Shown piece by piece: positions 32,668-42,514 of a DNA stretch of 64,000 nt. The stretch covers positions 4,238,501 through 4,302,500 of the forward strand of contig NZ_LT629751.1 of assembly GCF_900104805.1 (NCBI RefSeq), written 5' to 3'. Origin of the DNA: Pseudomonas oryzae (GTDB taxonomy: Bacteria; Pseudomonadota; Gammaproteobacteria; Pseudomonadales; Pseudomonadaceae). The position numbers and the translations under genes are program-made. The notes below the pieces were generated by a model. That model was not told the DNA's origin. It ran no database searches and saw nothing but the letters and a program-made list of their open reading frames with translations. Within the stretch, counting starts at the first letter, position 1. Each line of letters opens with the position of its first letter.

Positions 32668-33960
32668 TCAGGCGAAGAAGCCCAGCTTGACGATGAACAG
32701 CACGGACAGCACCCACATGGCGCTGTTCAGCTCGCGGGCGCGGCCGCAGCACAGCTTGATCGCGGTCCAGCTGATGAAGCCCAGGGCGATGCCGTTGGCG
32801 ATGGAAAAGGTCAGCGGCATGCTGAGGGCGGCGATCACCACCGGCGCGGCCTCGCTGAGGTCGTCCCAGGCGATGTCGGCCAGCCCGCCGGTCATCAGCA
32901 CGGCGACGAAGAACAGCGCCGGGGCGGTGGCGTAGTCGGGCACCGCGGCGGCCAGCGGCGAGAAGAACAGGCTGGTCAGGAACAGCACGGCGACCACGCA
33001 GGCGGTCAGCCCGGTGCGCCCGCCGGCGCTGATGCCGGCGGCCGACTCGATGAAGCTGGTGGTGGTCGAGGTGCCCAGCGCGGCGCCGGCCATGGTCGCC
33101 GTGCTGTCGGCCAGCAGGGCGCGGCCCAGGCGCGGCAGGCGGCCGTCGGGGCCGACCAGGCCGGCCTTCTGCGCCACGCCGATCAGGGTGCCGGAGGTGT
33201 CGAACAGGTCGACGAACAGGAAGGCGAAGATCACGCTGACCAGGCCGACGTCCAGCGCGCCGGCGATGTCCAGCTGCAGCAGGGTCGGCATCAGGCTCGG
33301 CGGCGCCGCCACCACGCCGTCCAGCTCGGTCAGGCCGAGGGCCAGCGACACGCCGGTGACGGCGAGGATGCCGATCATCACCGCGCCGGTGACGCGGTGG
33401 TGGACCAGGGCGACGATCAGCAGGAAGCCCAGGCCGGCGAGCAGCGGGCCGGGCTGGCCGAGGTCGCCGAGCGCCACCAGGGTGGCCGGGTGATCGACGA
33501 CGATGCCGGTGTTCTTCAGGGCGATCAGCGCGAGGAACAGGCCGATGCCGGCGCTGATCGCGGTGCGCAGTGGCAGCGGGATGCTGTGGATGATCCACTC
33601 GCGGATGCGGAAGATCGACAGGGCGAAGAACAGCAGGCCGGAGAGGAACACCGCGCCGAGCGCCACCTGCCACGTGTAGCCCATGGTCAGCACCACGGTG
33701 TAGGTGAAGAAGGCGTTGAGGCCCATGCCGGGAGCGAGGGCGATCGGGTAGTTGGCCAGCAGGCCCATGACCAGCGAGCCGAGCGCGGCGGCCAGGCAGG
33801 TGGCGACGAACACCGCGCCCTGGTCCATGCCGGTCTTGGCGAGGATGCTCGGGTTGACGAACAGCACGTAGGCCATGGTCAGGAAGGTGGTCAGGCCGGC
33901 GAGAAGCTCGGTGCGCACCGTGGTGTGGTGGGCCTGCAGGTGGAACAGTCTTTCCAGCAT
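32668..33960 (-). CDS. AzgA-type purine (adenine/hypoxanthine/guanine) permease
   Basis: The 430-residue membrane protein has about twelve helices. TEIL-type opening [52 protein letters not shown] and [25 protein letters not shown] are hallmarks of NCS2 AzgA-like purine transporters. It likely imports hypoxanthine, guanine or adenine with protons. No purine riboswitch or repressor operator was recognised in the 140-base gap to rlmG. It precedes trmA on the same strand by 31 bases. Confidence 0.9.
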   Translation of the reverse strand: MLERLFHLQAHHTTVRTELLAGLTTFLTMAYVLFVNPSILAKTGMDQGAVFVATCLAAALGSLVMGLLANYPIALAPGMGLNAFFTYTVVLTMGYTWQVALGAVFLSGLLFFALSIFRIREWIIHSIPLPLRTAISAGIGLFLALIALKNTGIVVDHPATLVALGDLGQPGPLLAGLGFLLIVALVHHRVTGAVMIGILAVTGVSLALGLTELDGVVAAPPSLMPTLLQLDIAGALDVGLVSVIFAFLFVDLFDTSGTLIGVAQKAGLVGPDGRLPRLGRALLADSTATMAGAALGTSTTTSFIESAAGISAGGRTGLTACVVAVLFLTSLFFSPLAAAVPDYATAPALFFVAVLMTGGLADIAWDDLSEAAPVVIAALSMPLTFSIANGIALGFISWTAIKLCCGRARELNSAMWVLSVLFIVKLGFFA

Positions 33961-34100
33961 GGGGTTCTCCGGAGCTCGATGGGGACGAGCGTGACGCCGG
34001 GGTTGGCGTCGACGGCCCCCGGCGCCTTGTGGGCGGCGGGGGGCGGGAAAAAGGCGCGCATCATACCAGCGCCGCGGCGGCTGGTGAAATTCTGCGCAGC

Positions 34101-35228
34101 TCAGCCCTTGCGTGCGCGCAGGATGACGAACTTCGGGTTGGCGCCGACCTGGCTCACCTCGCGGAACAGGCGCTTGAGCTTGGCGTGGTAGCCGAGGTGG
34201 CGGTTGCCGACGATCCACAGTTCGCCGCCGCGCCCCAGGGCGGCGTGGGCCTGCTGGAACATGCGCCAGGCGAGGAAGTCGCCGACCACCTGCTGCTGGT
34301 GGAACGGCGGGTTGCACAGCACCAGATCCAGCGAGGCCGGCGGCTGCCCGGCCAGGCCGTCGGCGGCACGCACTTCCACCGGCCGCTCGCCCAGCGCGGC
34401 GCGCCAGTTCGCTTCGGCGGACTGCACGGCCATGAACGACTCGTCGACCAGCAGGTACTCGGCCTCGGGATTGGCCAGGGCGCTGGCGATGGCCAGCACG
34501 CCGTTGCCGCAGCCGAGATCGGCCACCCGCGCGCGGCCGAGACCGCTCGGCAGGTGCGGCAGGAAGGCGCGGGTGCCGATGTCCAGGCCCTCGCGGCAGA
34601 ACAGGTTGGCGTGGTTGACCAGCTCCAGGCGCGGCTGGTCCAGGCGGTAGCGGGTCGGGTAGGGCGACACGGGGGCCGGCCGGGCCTCCGGGCTGCACAG
34701 CAGCAGGCGCGCCTTCTTCACCGCCAGCGAAGCCTGCACCGGGCCGAGGTACTGCTCCAGCAGGTCGCCGGCGGCGCGTGGCAGGTGCTTGACCATGCCG
34801 GCGGCCACCACCTTGGCGTCCGGAGCGAGCTGGCCGTGCAGGCGGATCAGCTGCTCCTCGAGCAGGGCGAGGGTCTTGGGCACGCGGATCAGCACCCAGT
34901 CGAACGGCCCCTGCGCCGCCTGGCTGGCCGGCACGAAGCGCACCGCGTCCGCCGCCAGGCCGTTGCGCGCGAGGTTCTTGTGCAAGGCGAGGGCGCCGAG
35001 GAAGGAGTCGCCGCTGCTGGTCACGCTGGCGTGGCTGGCCAGGGCGCAGGCGAGGGCGCCGAAGCCGTCGTTGAGCAGCAGCACCCGGCTGCCTTGGGCC
35101 AGGCCCTGCTCGTGCAGATGCTGCAGCAGGTACTCGTCGGCGGCGTCGAAGGCCTGCAGCGGGTCCTGGCGCTGCTCGGGCTGGCGCAGCAGGTCGAGTT
35201 GGGCGAAGGGGGAGACGAACAGGGGCAT
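34101..35228 (-). CDS. rlmG: 23S rRNA (guanine-1835-N2)-methyltransferase
   Basis: The 375-residue protein has two tandem methyltransferase-like domains, the C-terminal one catalytic. VADLGCGNGVLAIASALANPEAEYLLVDES is the SAM-binding motif and LVLCNPPFHQQQ is the NPPF motif of N2-guanine methyltransferases. The N-terminal half (residues 1-180) is the degenerate duplicated domain. Length and motifs match RlmG, which modifies G1835 of 23S rRNA. It is divergent from fprB, with 63 bases between starts. The ATG at 35228 gives the family-like start MPLFVSPFAQLDLL. Confidence 0.9.
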   Translation of the reverse strand: MPLFVSPFAQLDLLRQPEQRQDPLQAFDAADEYLLQHLHEQGLAQGSRVLLLNDGFGALACALASHASVTSSGDSFLGALALHKNLARNGLAADAVRFVPASQAAQGPFDWVLIRVPKTLALLEEQLIRLHGQLAPDAKVVAAGMVKHLPRAAGDLLEQYLGPVQASLAVKKARLLLCSPEARPAPVSPYPTRYRLDQPRLELVNHANLFCREGLDIGTRAFLPHLPSGLGRARVADLGCGNGVLAIASALANPEAEYLLVDESFMAVQSAEANWRAALGERPVEVRAADGLAGQPPASLDLVLCNPPFHQQQVVGDFLAWRMFQQAHAALGRGGELWIVGNRHLGYHAKLKRLFREVSQVGANPKFVILRARKG

Positions 35229-35291
35229 GGGTGGGGGATTTGCGCTATATGAAGGAAGCCGCCGCGCCGGCGGCAGCGAAGGGAGGCAAGT

Positions 35292-36068
35292 ATGACGGCG
35301 AGCGCCGAGAAGTTCACCCGTCAGCGCCTGCTCGAGGTGTGGCGCTGGTCGCCGAGCCTGTTCAGCCTGCGCTGCACCCGCGATGCGGGCTTCCGCTTCC
35401 GCGCCGGGCAGTTCGCCCGCCTCGGCGTGCGCAAGGCCGGTGGCGGCATCGTCTGGCGTGCCTACTCGATGGTCTCGGCGCCGCACGACGAGTTCCTCGA
35501 GTTCTTCTCCATCGAGGTGCCGGACGGCGAGTTCACCAGCGAACTGCGCCAGCTCGCTCCGGGCGACGAGCTGCTGGTGGAGCGCCAGCCCTACGGCTAC
35601 CTCACCCTCGACCGCTTCGCCGACGGTCGCGAGCTGTGGCTGCTGGCCAGCGGCACCGGGGTGGCGCCGTTCCTGTCGATCCTCCAGGACCCCGAGGTGT
35701 GGCAGCGCTTCGAGCGCATCGTGCTGGCCTACAGCGTGCGCAGCGCGTCCGAGCTGGCCTACCAGGCGCTGATCGCCGATCTGCCGCGGCGCGAGTGGCT
35801 GGAGGGCGCGGCCGACAAGCTGGTCTATCTGCCGGTGGTGACCCGCGAGCAGGTGCCCGGCTGCCTGCAGGCGCGGCTCACCGCGCTGCTCGACAGCGGC
35901 GAACTGGAGCGCGGCGCAGGATTGGCGATCAGCCCCGAGCACTCGCGGCTGATGCTCTGCGGCAACCCGGCGATGGTCGAGGAGCTGCACGCGCGTCTCA
36001 AGCTGCGCGGCCTGCAGCTCAGCCTGAGCCGGCGGCCGGGGCAACTGGCGCTGGAGAACTACTGGTGA
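35292..36068 (+). CDS. fprB: Ferredoxin/flavodoxin-NADP+ reductase (FprB type)
   Basis: The 258-residue protein begins MTASAEKFTRQRLLEVWRWS and has WRAYSMVSAP (the RxYS FAD-binding motif), FSIEVPDGEFTSELRQL, LASGTGVAPFLSILQD (NADPH-binding GTG) and ends LSRRPGQLALENYW. The C-terminal tryptophan and ENYW tail match what I recall of FprB of Pseudomonas, distinct from FprA. It exchanges electrons between NADPH and ferredoxin or flavodoxin. It is divergent from rlmG, and a 329-base gap follows before the TerC-like gene. Confidence 0.88.
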   Translation: MTASAEKFTRQRLLEVWRWSPSLFSLRCTRDAGFRFRAGQFARLGVRKAGGGIVWRAYSMVSAPHDEFLEFFSIEVPDGEFTSELRQLAPGDELLVERQPYGYLTLDRFADGRELWLLASGTGVAPFLSILQDPEVWQRFERIVLAYSVRSASELAYQALIADLPRREWLEGAADKLVYLPVVTREQVPGCLQARLTALLDSGELERGAGLAISPEHSRLMLCGNPAMVEELHARLKLRGLQLSLSRRPGQLALENYW

Positions 36069-36397
36069 CGAGCGCAGGCATCGACCCCGTGGGCGTTGCG
36101 CCGTCGCCGGCAACACCGCTCGCAGTCTAAAAATTGGTTACGCTTTTTCGTCAGACTGACACGGAACTCGCCGTACCATGGCGGCCAGTTCCCCACTTTC
36201 CGGTTGTCGATGGACAGCGATTGTCGTCAGCCGCCCGCAGCTTCAGCCCCGCGAGCGGCCCCTCCCGTGATCTTCCCCGCCTGCTGGCGTGCTTCGTGCA
36301 TTGCCATCGTTACCTGTTGCGCTTGCCCGTCCGCCGGCCCGTTTGCCGTCGGCCTGGCGCTGCGCGCCCGTTTGTCTGCTGAGAGAGTCTGACTGTC
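36069..36397. other. Gene-free gap of 329 bases
   Basis: No convincing reading frame was found. An inverted pair CAGTCT (36123-36128) and AGACTG (36153-36158) encloses A- and T-runs (AAAAATTGG and CTTTTTCG) and could be a transcript end for fprB. The promoter for the TerC-like gene must lie here but no clear -35/-10 pair could be chosen; GAGAGAG shortly before 36398 may be its ribosome binding site. Confidence 0.5.
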
Positions 36398-37963
36398 ATG
36401 GAATGGATCGCCGATCCGACGGCGTGGATGGGTCTGTTGACCCTGATCGTCCTGGAAATCGTGCTGGGTATCGACAACCTGGTGTTCATCGCCATCCTCG
36501 CCGACAAGCTGCCACCGCACCTGCGCGACCGCGCGCGGCTGATCGGCCTGGCGCTGGCGCTGCTGATGCGCCTCGGCCTGCTGGCCAGCATGGCCTGGCT
36601 GGTCACCCTCACCGCGCCGCTGTTCGAGGTGTTCGGCCAGAGCTTCTCCGGGCGTGACCTGATCATGCTGTTCGGCGGCGTGTTCCTGCTGTTCAAGGCC
36701 ACCATGGAGCTGCACGAGCGCCTCGAGGGCCACGTCCAGCACAGCGGCGGCAGCCGCAGCTATGCGCAGTTCTGGCCGGTGGTGGCGCAGATCGTGGTGC
36801 TCGATGCGGTGTTCTCCCTGGATGCGGTGATCACCGCGGTGGGCATGGTCGAGCAGTTGTCGGTGATGATGGTCGCGGTGATGATCTCCATCGGCCTGAT
36901 GATGGTGGCCAGCAAGCCGCTGACCGCCTTCGTCAACGCGCGGCCGACGGTGATCATGCTGTGCCTGGGCTTCCTGATGATGATCGGCTTCAGCCTGACC
37001 GCCGAGGGCCTGGGCTTCCACATTCCCAAGGGCTACCTGTACGCGGCCATCGGCTTCTCGATCCTCATCGAGCTGTTCAACCAGCTGGCCCGCCACCGCC
37101 GCAAGCGCAGCCTGCAGGGCGCGCGCAGCCATCGCGAGCGCACCGCCCACGCCGTGCTGCGCCTGCTCGGCGGCAAGCCGGTGGCTGCCGACGAGGTCGG
37201 CGAGGAAATCGCCGATCTGCTTGACGGGGGCGAAGCCGGCGAGCCGGCGGCCTTCGACCGCCGCGAACGGGTGATGATCAGCGGGGTGCTGCACCTGGCC
37301 GAGCGCTCGATCCGCACGGCGATGACCGAGCGCCACGCGGTCGACCACATCGACCTCGACGCCGACCGCGAGGCGGTCCACCAGGCCCTGCTCGAGTCGC
37401 CGCACTCGCGCCTGCTGGTGCTGCGCGCTGGCGCTGTGGACGAGCCGCTCGGCTACGTGCACAAGAAGGAGCTGCTTCGGGAACTGCTGCGCGGCGCGCA
37501 GCCGGACATCGAGGGCCTGCTGCGCGCGCCGCTCAACCTGCCGGACAGCTGCACGGTGCTCGGCGCCCTGGAGCAGATGCGCGAGGCCCAGGCCCACGTG
37601 GCCTTCGTGGTCAACGAGTTCGGCGCCTTCCAGGGCCTCTTGACCCTCACCGACATCCTCGAGGCCATCGCCGGCGAGCTGCCGGACGCCAGCGAGGTGG
37701 CGGGGCCGGACATCGAGCCGTGTGCTGAGGGCTACAAGGTCAGCGGCGCCATCAACCTCAGCCTGCTGCGCGAGCGCCTGGGCTTCCAGGCGCGGCCGAC
37801 CGAGGACTACCAGACCCTCGCCGGCCTGGCGCTGAGCCTGCTCGACCGCCTGCCGGCGATCGGCGACGCGCTGGAGTTCGCCGGCTGGCAGCTGCGGGTG
37901 ATCGAGGTGCGGGAGCGCCGGGTGAGTCGCCTGCTGCTCAAGCCGCCGGCCCAGATGGCGTGA
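36398..37963 (+). CDS. TerC-like membrane protein with CBS and CorC/HlyC domains
   Basis: The 521-residue protein has an N-terminal TerC-type membrane domain (about residues 1-230, seven helices) with [22 protein letters not shown] and [18 protein letters not shown], whose acidic residues are conserved in TerC. Two CBS domains follow (about 290-420, including [18 protein letters not shown] and [23 protein letters not shown]) and a C-terminal CorC/HlyC domain. This is the YegH/YoaE arrangement, implicated in metal or ion export or membrane protein metalation; the precise role is not known. It converges with mscL across a strong terminator. Confidence 0.88.
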   Translation: MEWIADPTAWMGLLTLIVLEIVLGIDNLVFIAILADKLPPHLRDRARLIGLALALLMRLGLLASMAWLVTLTAPLFEVFGQSFSGRDLIMLFGGVFLLFKATMELHERLEGHVQHSGGSRSYAQFWPVVAQIVVLDAVFSLDAVITAVGMVEQLSVMMVAVMISIGLMMVASKPLTAFVNARPTVIMLCLGFLMMIGFSLTAEGLGFHIPKGYLYAAIGFSILIELFNQLARHRRKRSLQGARSHRERTAHAVLRLLGGKPVAADEVGEEIADLLDGGEAGEPAAFDRRERVMISGVLHLAERSIRTAMTERHAVDHIDLDADREAVHQALLESPHSRLLVLRAGAVDEPLGYVHKKELLRELLRGAQPDIEGLLRAPLNLPDSCTVLGALEQMREAQAHVAFVVNEFGAFQGLLTLTDILEAIAGELPDASEVAGPDIEPCAEGYKVSGAINLSLLRERLGFQARPTEDYQTLAGLALSLLDRLPAIGDALEFAGWQLRVIEVRERRVSRLLLKPPAQMA

Positions 37964-37985
37964 GCCTGTTCTGACGCCGGAAACG

Positions 37986-38012
37986 ACAACGGCGCCCATC
38001 GGGCGCCGTTGT
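37986..38012. terminator. Bidirectional hairpin between the TerC-like gene and mscL
   Basis: ACAACGGCGCCC (37986-37997) pairs perfectly with GGGCGCCGTTGT (38001-38012) around ATC. It sits between two convergent genes and would serve both, although T-runs are short. Confidence 0.75.
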
Positions 38013-38028
38013 GCGTTGTGCGGCAGGA

Positions 38029-38439
38029 CTACTTGTTCTGCTGTGCCTTGAGCAGGTCGCGGATCTCGGTGAGCAGCTCCTGGTCCTTGGTCGGCGCCGG
38101 CGGCGCGGCCGGGGCGGCTTCCTCCTCGCGCTTGAGCCGGTTGATCGCCTTGATGCCGATGAAGATGGCGAAGGCGATGATGGTGAAATCGATGATGGTC
38201 TGGATGAACTTGCCGTAGGACAGCACCACCGCAGGGAGATCGCCCTCGGCGGCCTTGAGGGTGATCGCCAGGTCGGAGAAGTCGACCCCGCCGATCAGGA
38301 TGCCCAGCGGCGGCATGATCACGTCGCCGACCAGCGAGGAGACGATCTTGCCGAAGGCGGCGCCGATGATGATGCCGACCGCCATGTCGATCATGTTGCC
38401 CTTGACGGCGAAGGCCTTGAATTCTTGCAGCAGGCTCAT
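38029..38439 (-). CDS. mscL: Large-conductance mechanosensitive channel
   Basis: The 136-residue protein begins [39 protein letters not shown], the first helix of MscL, and has [31 protein letters not shown] as the second helix. The C-terminal cytoplasmic bundle [15 protein letters not shown] is also typical. It forms a homopentameric channel that releases solutes on hypo-osmotic shock. The tail contains an acidic-alanine-proline linker. It converges with the TerC-like gene and is 76 bases downstream of the YdcH-like gene. Confidence 0.95.
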   Translation of the reverse strand: MSLLQEFKAFAVKGNMIDMAVGIIIGAAFGKIVSSLVGDVIMPPLGILIGGVDFSDLAITLKAAEGDLPAVVLSYGKFIQTIIDFTIIAFAIFIGIKAINRLKREEEAAPAAPPAPTKDQELLTEIRDLLKAQQNK

Positions 38440-38515
38440 GGTTCACTCCCTTGGGTTCTGGTGGCGGCCAGTATAGTCCGACCGTGGCGGTTGGACATGT
38501 GCGCCAGTGGGCGGT

Positions 38516-38767
38516 TCAGCCGCCGTTGCGGGCCTGGCGCAGGCGTTCGGCGATCTGCTCGGTGAGGGTCACTCGCTGGTTCTTCAGGGTCTGCAGGGCT
38601 GTGTCGTCGAGCGGCTCGCGGCCGTCCTCGACGGCGTAGATGCGCTTGTCCAGAGCCTCGTAGCGTTCGGCCAGCTGGCCGAAATGGCTGTCGCTGGCCA
38701 GCAGCGTGCGCAACTGCTCCTGGTGTTCGGGGAACTCGCGGTGCAGTGGATGACGTGCGTGGGGCAT
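38516..38767 (-). CDS. YdcH/DUF465 small protein
   Basis: The 83-residue protein begins MPHARHPLHREFPEHQEQLRTL and contains a helical hairpin HFGQLAERYEALDKRIYAVEDGREPLDDTALQTLKNQRVTLTEQIAERL, matching the YdcH/DUF465 family. Function is unknown; the charged helices suggest a small coiled-coil protein. An in-frame ATG three codons upstream (38776) is possible; 38767 gives the usual MP start. It stands alone between mscL and the GNAT gene. Confidence 0.82.
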   Translation of the reverse strand: MPHARHPLHREFPEHQEQLRTLLASDSHFGQLAERYEALDKRIYAVEDGREPLDDTALQTLKNQRVTLTEQIAERLRQARNGG

Positions 38768-38836
38768 GACGATCACTCCCGGCTGGATGAGGTCCCTTGA
38801 GCCTAGCTCATCGGCCGCCGGCGGCGTGGCATCGGC

Positions 38837-39331
38837 TCAGTGGGTTGGCGGGTTGATCAGGTAGCTGAGCAGCGCGTCCTCGCCGTCAGCCGGGAGGATC
38901 GGCACGGCGCGCAGCGGCAGCTGCGCCAGCAGGGCCTGCCAGAACGCGCAGGCCTGGGCGTCCTGGCGGTAGAAGCGCACCACCCAGGGCGCGCCATCGC
39001 CCATCAGCTGCTCCACCAGCGCGCGGCCGATGCCCTGGCGGCGGTATTTGCGCAGGATGAACAGGTCGGCGAACTCGGCGGCGTCGATGCCCGGCAGCTC
39101 GCAGCGCTCGATCAGCAGGAAGCCGGCGATGAAGCCGTCGGCAAGGATCAGCTGGGCGCTCCAGCCCGGATCCTGCCAGTAGCGCGCGAGGTGCGCTTCG
39201 TGGATGTAGAAGCGCCCGTCGGTCTCGACGTCCTCGGCTTCCCAGTCCGACGAGTCGTAGGCGTAGAATTGGTAGAGGTTGCGCACCAGCGGCAGTTGCG
39301 CGGCGCTGGCGGGGACGAGCTGGATCTGCAT
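38837..39331 (-). CDS. GNAT-family N-acetyltransferase
   Basis: The 164-residue protein has the GNAT core: an N-terminal strand MQIQLVPASAAQLPLVRNLYQFYAYD, the acetyl-CoA-binding motif RKYRRQGIGRALVEQL (R/QxxGxG/A), and VVRFYRQDAQACAFWQALL in the third helix region. A long frame continues upstream on this strand beyond radA, but it is a shadow of radA; the ATG at 39331 matches the family start. The gene is divergent from radA with about 60 bases between. The acetylated substrate is unknown. Confidence 0.82.
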   Translation of the reverse strand: MQIQLVPASAAQLPLVRNLYQFYAYDSSDWEAEDVETDGRFYIHEAHLARYWQDPGWSAQLILADGFIAGFLLIERCELPGIDAAEFADLFILRKYRRQGIGRALVEQLMGDGAPWVVRFYRQDAQACAFWQALLAQLPLRAVPILPADGEDALLSYLINPPTH

Positions 39332-39392
39332 GGCGGGGCGACTCGGGCGCGGACGGAGCGCTATTATCGCGCTTTTCCGGACGGAGACCGCC

Positions 39393-40754
39393 ATGGCCAA
39401 GGCCAAGCGCATGTACGGCTGCAGCGAGTGCGGCGCGACCTTCCCCAAGTGGGCCGGGCAGTGCGCCGAGTGCGGGGCGTGGAACACCCTGATCGAGACC
39501 GTGCTGGAGGGCGCGGCGACGCCTTCCGGGCGCGGCGGCTGGGCCGGCCAGCAAGCCAACGTGAAGACCCTGGCCGAGGTCAGCGTCGAGGAGACGCCGC
39601 GCTTCTCCACCGCCTCCAGCGAGCTGGACCGGGTGCTCGGCGGCGGCCTGGTCGATGGCTCTGTGGTGCTGATCGGCGGCGACCCGGGGATCGGCAAGTC
39701 GACCATCCTGCTGCAGACCCTGTGCCGCATCGCCGAGCGCATGCCGGCTCTGTACGTCACCGGCGAGGAGTCGCAGCAGCAGGTGGCGATGCGCGCGCGG
39801 CGCCTCGGCCTGCCCGAGGACAAGCTCAAGGTGATGACCGAGACCAACATCGAGTCGATCATCGCCACCGCGCGCCAGGAGAAGCCGCGGGTGATGGTGA
39901 TCGACTCGATCCAGACCATCTTCACCGAGCAGCTGCAGTCGGCGCCCGGCGGCGTCGCCCAGGTGCGCGAGAGCGCGGCGCTCCTGGTACGCTTCGCCAA
40001 GCAGAGCGGCACCGCGGTGTTCCTGGTCGGCCACGTCACCAAGGAGGGCGCGCTGGCCGGCCCCAGGGTGCTCGAGCACATGGTCGACACCGTGCTGTAT
40101 TTCGAGGGCGAGTCGGACGGCCGCCTGCGTCTGCTGCGCGCGGTGAAGAACCGCTTCGGCGCGGTCAACGAGCTGGGCGTGTTCGCCATGACCGACCGCG
40201 GCCTCAAGGAGGTCAGCAACCCCTCGGCGATCTTCCTCACCCGCGCCCAGGAGGAGGTGCCGGGCAGCGTGGTGATGGCCACCTGGGAGGGCTCGCGGCC
40301 GATGCTGGTGGAGGTGCAGGCGCTGGTCGACACCAGCCACATGGCCAACCCGCGGCGCGTGACCCTCGGCCTCGATCCCAACCGCCTGGCCATGCTGCTC
40401 GCCGTGCTGCACCGCCACGGCAGCATCCCCACCTACGACCAGGACGTGTTCCTCAACGTGGTCGGCGGGGTCAAGGTGCTGGAGACCGCCTCCGACCTGG
40501 CGCTGCTCGCCGCGGTGATCTCCAGCCTGCGCAACCGCCCGCTGCCGCACGACCTGCTGGTGTTCGGCGAGATCGGCCTGTCCGGTGAGATCCGTCCGGT
40601 GCCCAGCGGCCAGGAGCGCCTCAAGGAGGCCGCCAAGCACGGCTTCAAGCGCGCCATCGTGCCCAAGGGCAACGCGCCCAAGGAGGCGCCGCCCGGATTG
40701 CAGGTGGTGGCGGTGACGCGCCTGGAGCAGGCGCTGGATGCGCTGTTCGAGTGA
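39393..40754 (+). CDS. radA: DNA repair protein RadA (Sms)
   Basis: The 453-residue protein has an N-terminal C4 zinc finger (CSECGATFPKWAGQCAECGAW), a RecA-like ATPase core with Walker A GGDPGIGKST and the RadA-specific KNRFGAVNELGVFAM motif, and a C-terminal Lon-protease-like domain containing DLLVFGEIGLSGEIRPV. It promotes branch migration of recombination intermediates. It follows the divergent GNAT gene and precedes a 278-base gap holding repeats. Confidence 0.95.
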   Translation: MAKAKRMYGCSECGATFPKWAGQCAECGAWNTLIETVLEGAATPSGRGGWAGQQANVKTLAEVSVEETPRFSTASSELDRVLGGGLVDGSVVLIGGDPGIGKSTILLQTLCRIAERMPALYVTGEESQQQVAMRARRLGLPEDKLKVMTETNIESIIATARQEKPRVMVIDSIQTIFTEQLQSAPGGVAQVRESAALLVRFAKQSGTAVFLVGHVTKEGALAGPRVLEHMVDTVLYFEGESDGRLRLLRAVKNRFGAVNELGVFAMTDRGLKEVSNPSAIFLTRAQEEVPGSVVMATWEGSRPMLVEVQALVDTSHMANPRRVTLGLDPNRLAMLLAVLHRHGSIPTYDQDVFLNVVGGVKVLETASDLALLAAVISSLRNRPLPHDLLVFGEIGLSGEIRPVPSGQERLKEAAKHGFKRAIVPKGNAPKEAPPGLQVVAVTRLEQALDALFE

Positions 40755-40769
40755 GCCACCAAGCTCCCA

Positions 40770-40832
40770 TAGGGTGCGCCGCGCGCCCCGCACCCCCGCC
40801 GGTGACCTTCGGTGCGCGTGGCGCACCCTACC
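40770..40832. repeat. Opposed TAGGGTGCGC elements
   Basis: TAGGGTGCGCCGCGCGCCCC (40770-40789) and GGTGCGCGTGGCGCACCCTA followed by CC (40811-40832) are inverted copies, as at 28263-28323. They lie between radA and the CobW-like gene. Confidence 0.65.
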
Positions 40833-40990
40833 GGCGGGCCAGGGTGCTGCTCCGCGCCTGCTTTCGCGCACGCCGGGATGCCCGTTATGGTGGCGGCAAG
40901 GGCCGGTGCGGTGCGCTGCTGACGCCGTAGATGGACAACGCCGCAGGCTTGTCCACCGATGCCCGATTGCCGCCCCGTCATTCAATTCCC

Positions 40991-41012
40991 GCGCCACGCT
41001 CCGTCGTGGCGC
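40991..41012 (+). other. Hairpin before the CobW-like gene
   Basis: GCGCCACG (40991-40998) pairs with CGTGGCGC (41005-41012), followed by GTTTCGTT. It may end radA transcription or structure the leader of the downstream gene; the sequence alone does not decide. Confidence 0.45.
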
Positions 41013-41032
41013 GTTTCGTTGCGAGGATTGCC

Positions 41033-42004
41033 ATGTCGCAAGCCCCCATCCCGGTCATCGTGCTGACCGGCTTTCTCGGCGCCGGCAAGACCACCCTGCT
41101 GCGCCATATGCTGCAGGCCGAGCACGGCCTCAGGCTCGCGGTGATCGAGAACGAGTACGGCGCGACGCCGATCGACGGCCAGTTGCTCGGCAGCGCGCCG
41201 GTCGAGCTGCTGACCCTGGCCAACGGCTGCGTCTGCTGCTCGATCCACGTCGAACTGGAGAAGGCGCTGTACCTGCTGCTCGAGCGGCTGGACAGCGGCG
41301 AGCTGGCCTTCGACCGCCTGGTCATCGAGTGCACCGGCCTGGCCGATCCGGCGCCGGTGGCGCAGACCTTCTTCGCCGACGAGGAGCTGTGCAGCCGCTA
41401 CATGCTGGACGGCATCCTCACCCTGGTCGACGCCGCCAACGCCGAGCGCCACCTGCAGGAAGCCATCGCCCAGGCTCAGGTCGGCTTCGCCGACCGCATC
41501 CTGCTGAGCAAGACCGATCTGGTCGATGACGCGAGCGTCGAGGCGCTGCGCCAGCGTCTGGCGCGGATCAACCGCCGCGCGCCGATCCGCACCGTCGAGC
41601 ACGGCCGCATCGAGCTGGCCGAGCTGCTCGACATCCGCGGCTTCAACCTCGACGCCGCCGTCGCCCCGACGCAGGGCCCGCGTCCGCTGCTGCCGGCGGC
41701 GCCCAAGGACCGCATCGCCACCCTAGTGCTCGGCAGCGAGCGGGCGCTGGATATGCAGCGCCTCAGCGCCTTCATGGAGGACCTGCTGGAGCGCCACGGC
41801 AACGCGCTGCTGCGCTACAAGGGCGTGCTCAACGTGGCCGGCGAGGAACGCCGCCTGGTGTTCCAGGGCGTGCTGCGCCTGTACGGCTTCGACTGGGACG
41901 CCGCGTGGGGCGCGGACGAGCCGCGCGCAAGCGTGCTGGTGTTCATCGGCGACAACCTGCCGGAGGCGGAGATCCGCGCCGGCTTTGCCGCGGTGCAGGT
42001 CTGA
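41033..42004 (+). CDS. CobW/COG0523-family G3E GTPase
   Basis: The 323-residue protein has Walker A GFLGAGKTT (residues 13-21), the metal-binding Cys66-Val-Cys68-Cys69 cluster in NGCVCCSI, ECTGLADPAPV (G3 region) and SKTD as the G4 motif. The C-terminal half is the CobW C-terminal domain. These GTPases act as metallochaperones, commonly for zinc or cobalamin metabolism; the client is not evident. The in-frame codons before 41033 translate intergenic sequence, so the ATG at 41033 (MSQAPIPVIVLTG) is used. No Zur-type operator was recognised. Confidence 0.87.
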   Translation: MSQAPIPVIVLTGFLGAGKTTLLRHMLQAEHGLRLAVIENEYGATPIDGQLLGSAPVELLTLANGCVCCSIHVELEKALYLLLERLDSGELAFDRLVIECTGLADPAPVAQTFFADEELCSRYMLDGILTLVDAANAERHLQEAIAQAQVGFADRILLSKTDLVDDASVEALRQRLARINRRAPIRTVEHGRIELAELLDIRGFNLDAAVAPTQGPRPLLPAAPKDRIATLVLGSERALDMQRLSAFMEDLLERHGNALLRYKGVLNVAGEERRLVFQGVLRLYGFDWDAAWGADEPRASVLVFIGDNLPEAEIRAGFAAVQV

Positions 42005-42023
42005 GGTCGTCGTCGGTGCCTGC

Positions 42024-42392
42024 TCAGGCCTGCATCAGGGTGCCCAGTTCGCGCTCCAGCAGGCCGCTGCTGCCCAGGTTCAGCTCGAGCAGCCGGCGCA
42101 GGTGGGTGAGCGAGTCGAGATCGATCTCGCGGCAATGGAAGCCGAGCAGGTCATCCCGCTGGTGGGCGATCGCCACCTGCATGGACACCTCGACGCCGGG
42201 CCCGAGCTCGAGGCAGGCGTGCAGCGGCGCATCGGCCAGCGCTTCCCAGCCGTCCGGCCGGCTGACCAGCAGGCCGTTGAGGGACAGGTCATGCAGGCGC
42301 GCCTGCCAGCGCCGCTGACCTTGCAGCAGCAGGACCTCCGCGGCGAAGGGAATGCGCTGGAAACGTCGGCGCTCGTGAGGGTAGGCGGACAT
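42024..42392 (-). CDS. PilZ-domain protein
   Basis: The 122-residue protein is a single PilZ domain. The N-terminal ERRRFQRIPF holds the RxxxR motif (Arg9-Arg13) and DLSLNGLLVSRP holds the (D/N)xSxxG motif, the two elements that bind cyclic di-GMP. It would act as a c-di-GMP receptor. It converges with the CobW-like gene and lies downstream of glyA on the same strand. A diguanylate cyclase is encoded at 45756, which could be a source of ligand but nothing ties them directly. Confidence 0.85.
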   Translation of the reverse strand: MSAYPHERRRFQRIPFAAEVLLLQGQRRWQARLHDLSLNGLLVSRPDGWEALADAPLHACLELGPGVEVSMQVAIAHQRDDLLGFHCREIDLDSLTHLRRLLELNLGSSGLLERELGTLMQA

Positions 42393-42471
42393 GCGGGGGA
42401 ACCTCCTTTGTTGTTTTCGCGTCTGCAGGTGTTAGTCGGCAGCGACAGGGCCGCGCTGAAGGGCGGACAAA

Positions 42472-42500
42472 AAGAAACCCGGCGCAAGGCCGGGTTTCTT
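42472..42500 (-). terminator. glyA terminator
   Basis: AAGAAACCCGGC (42472-42483) pairs with GCCGGGTTTCTT (42489-42500). Read on the minus strand it lies just after the glyA stop, in the form of an intrinsic terminator. Confidence 0.75.
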
Positions 42501-42514
42501 CACTGCAGCGAGCC

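Noticed and set aside
38837..40432. Long minus-strand frame extending the GNAT gene to 531 residues
   Set aside because: The extra N-terminal part is the antisense of radA; the family start is the ATG at 39331.
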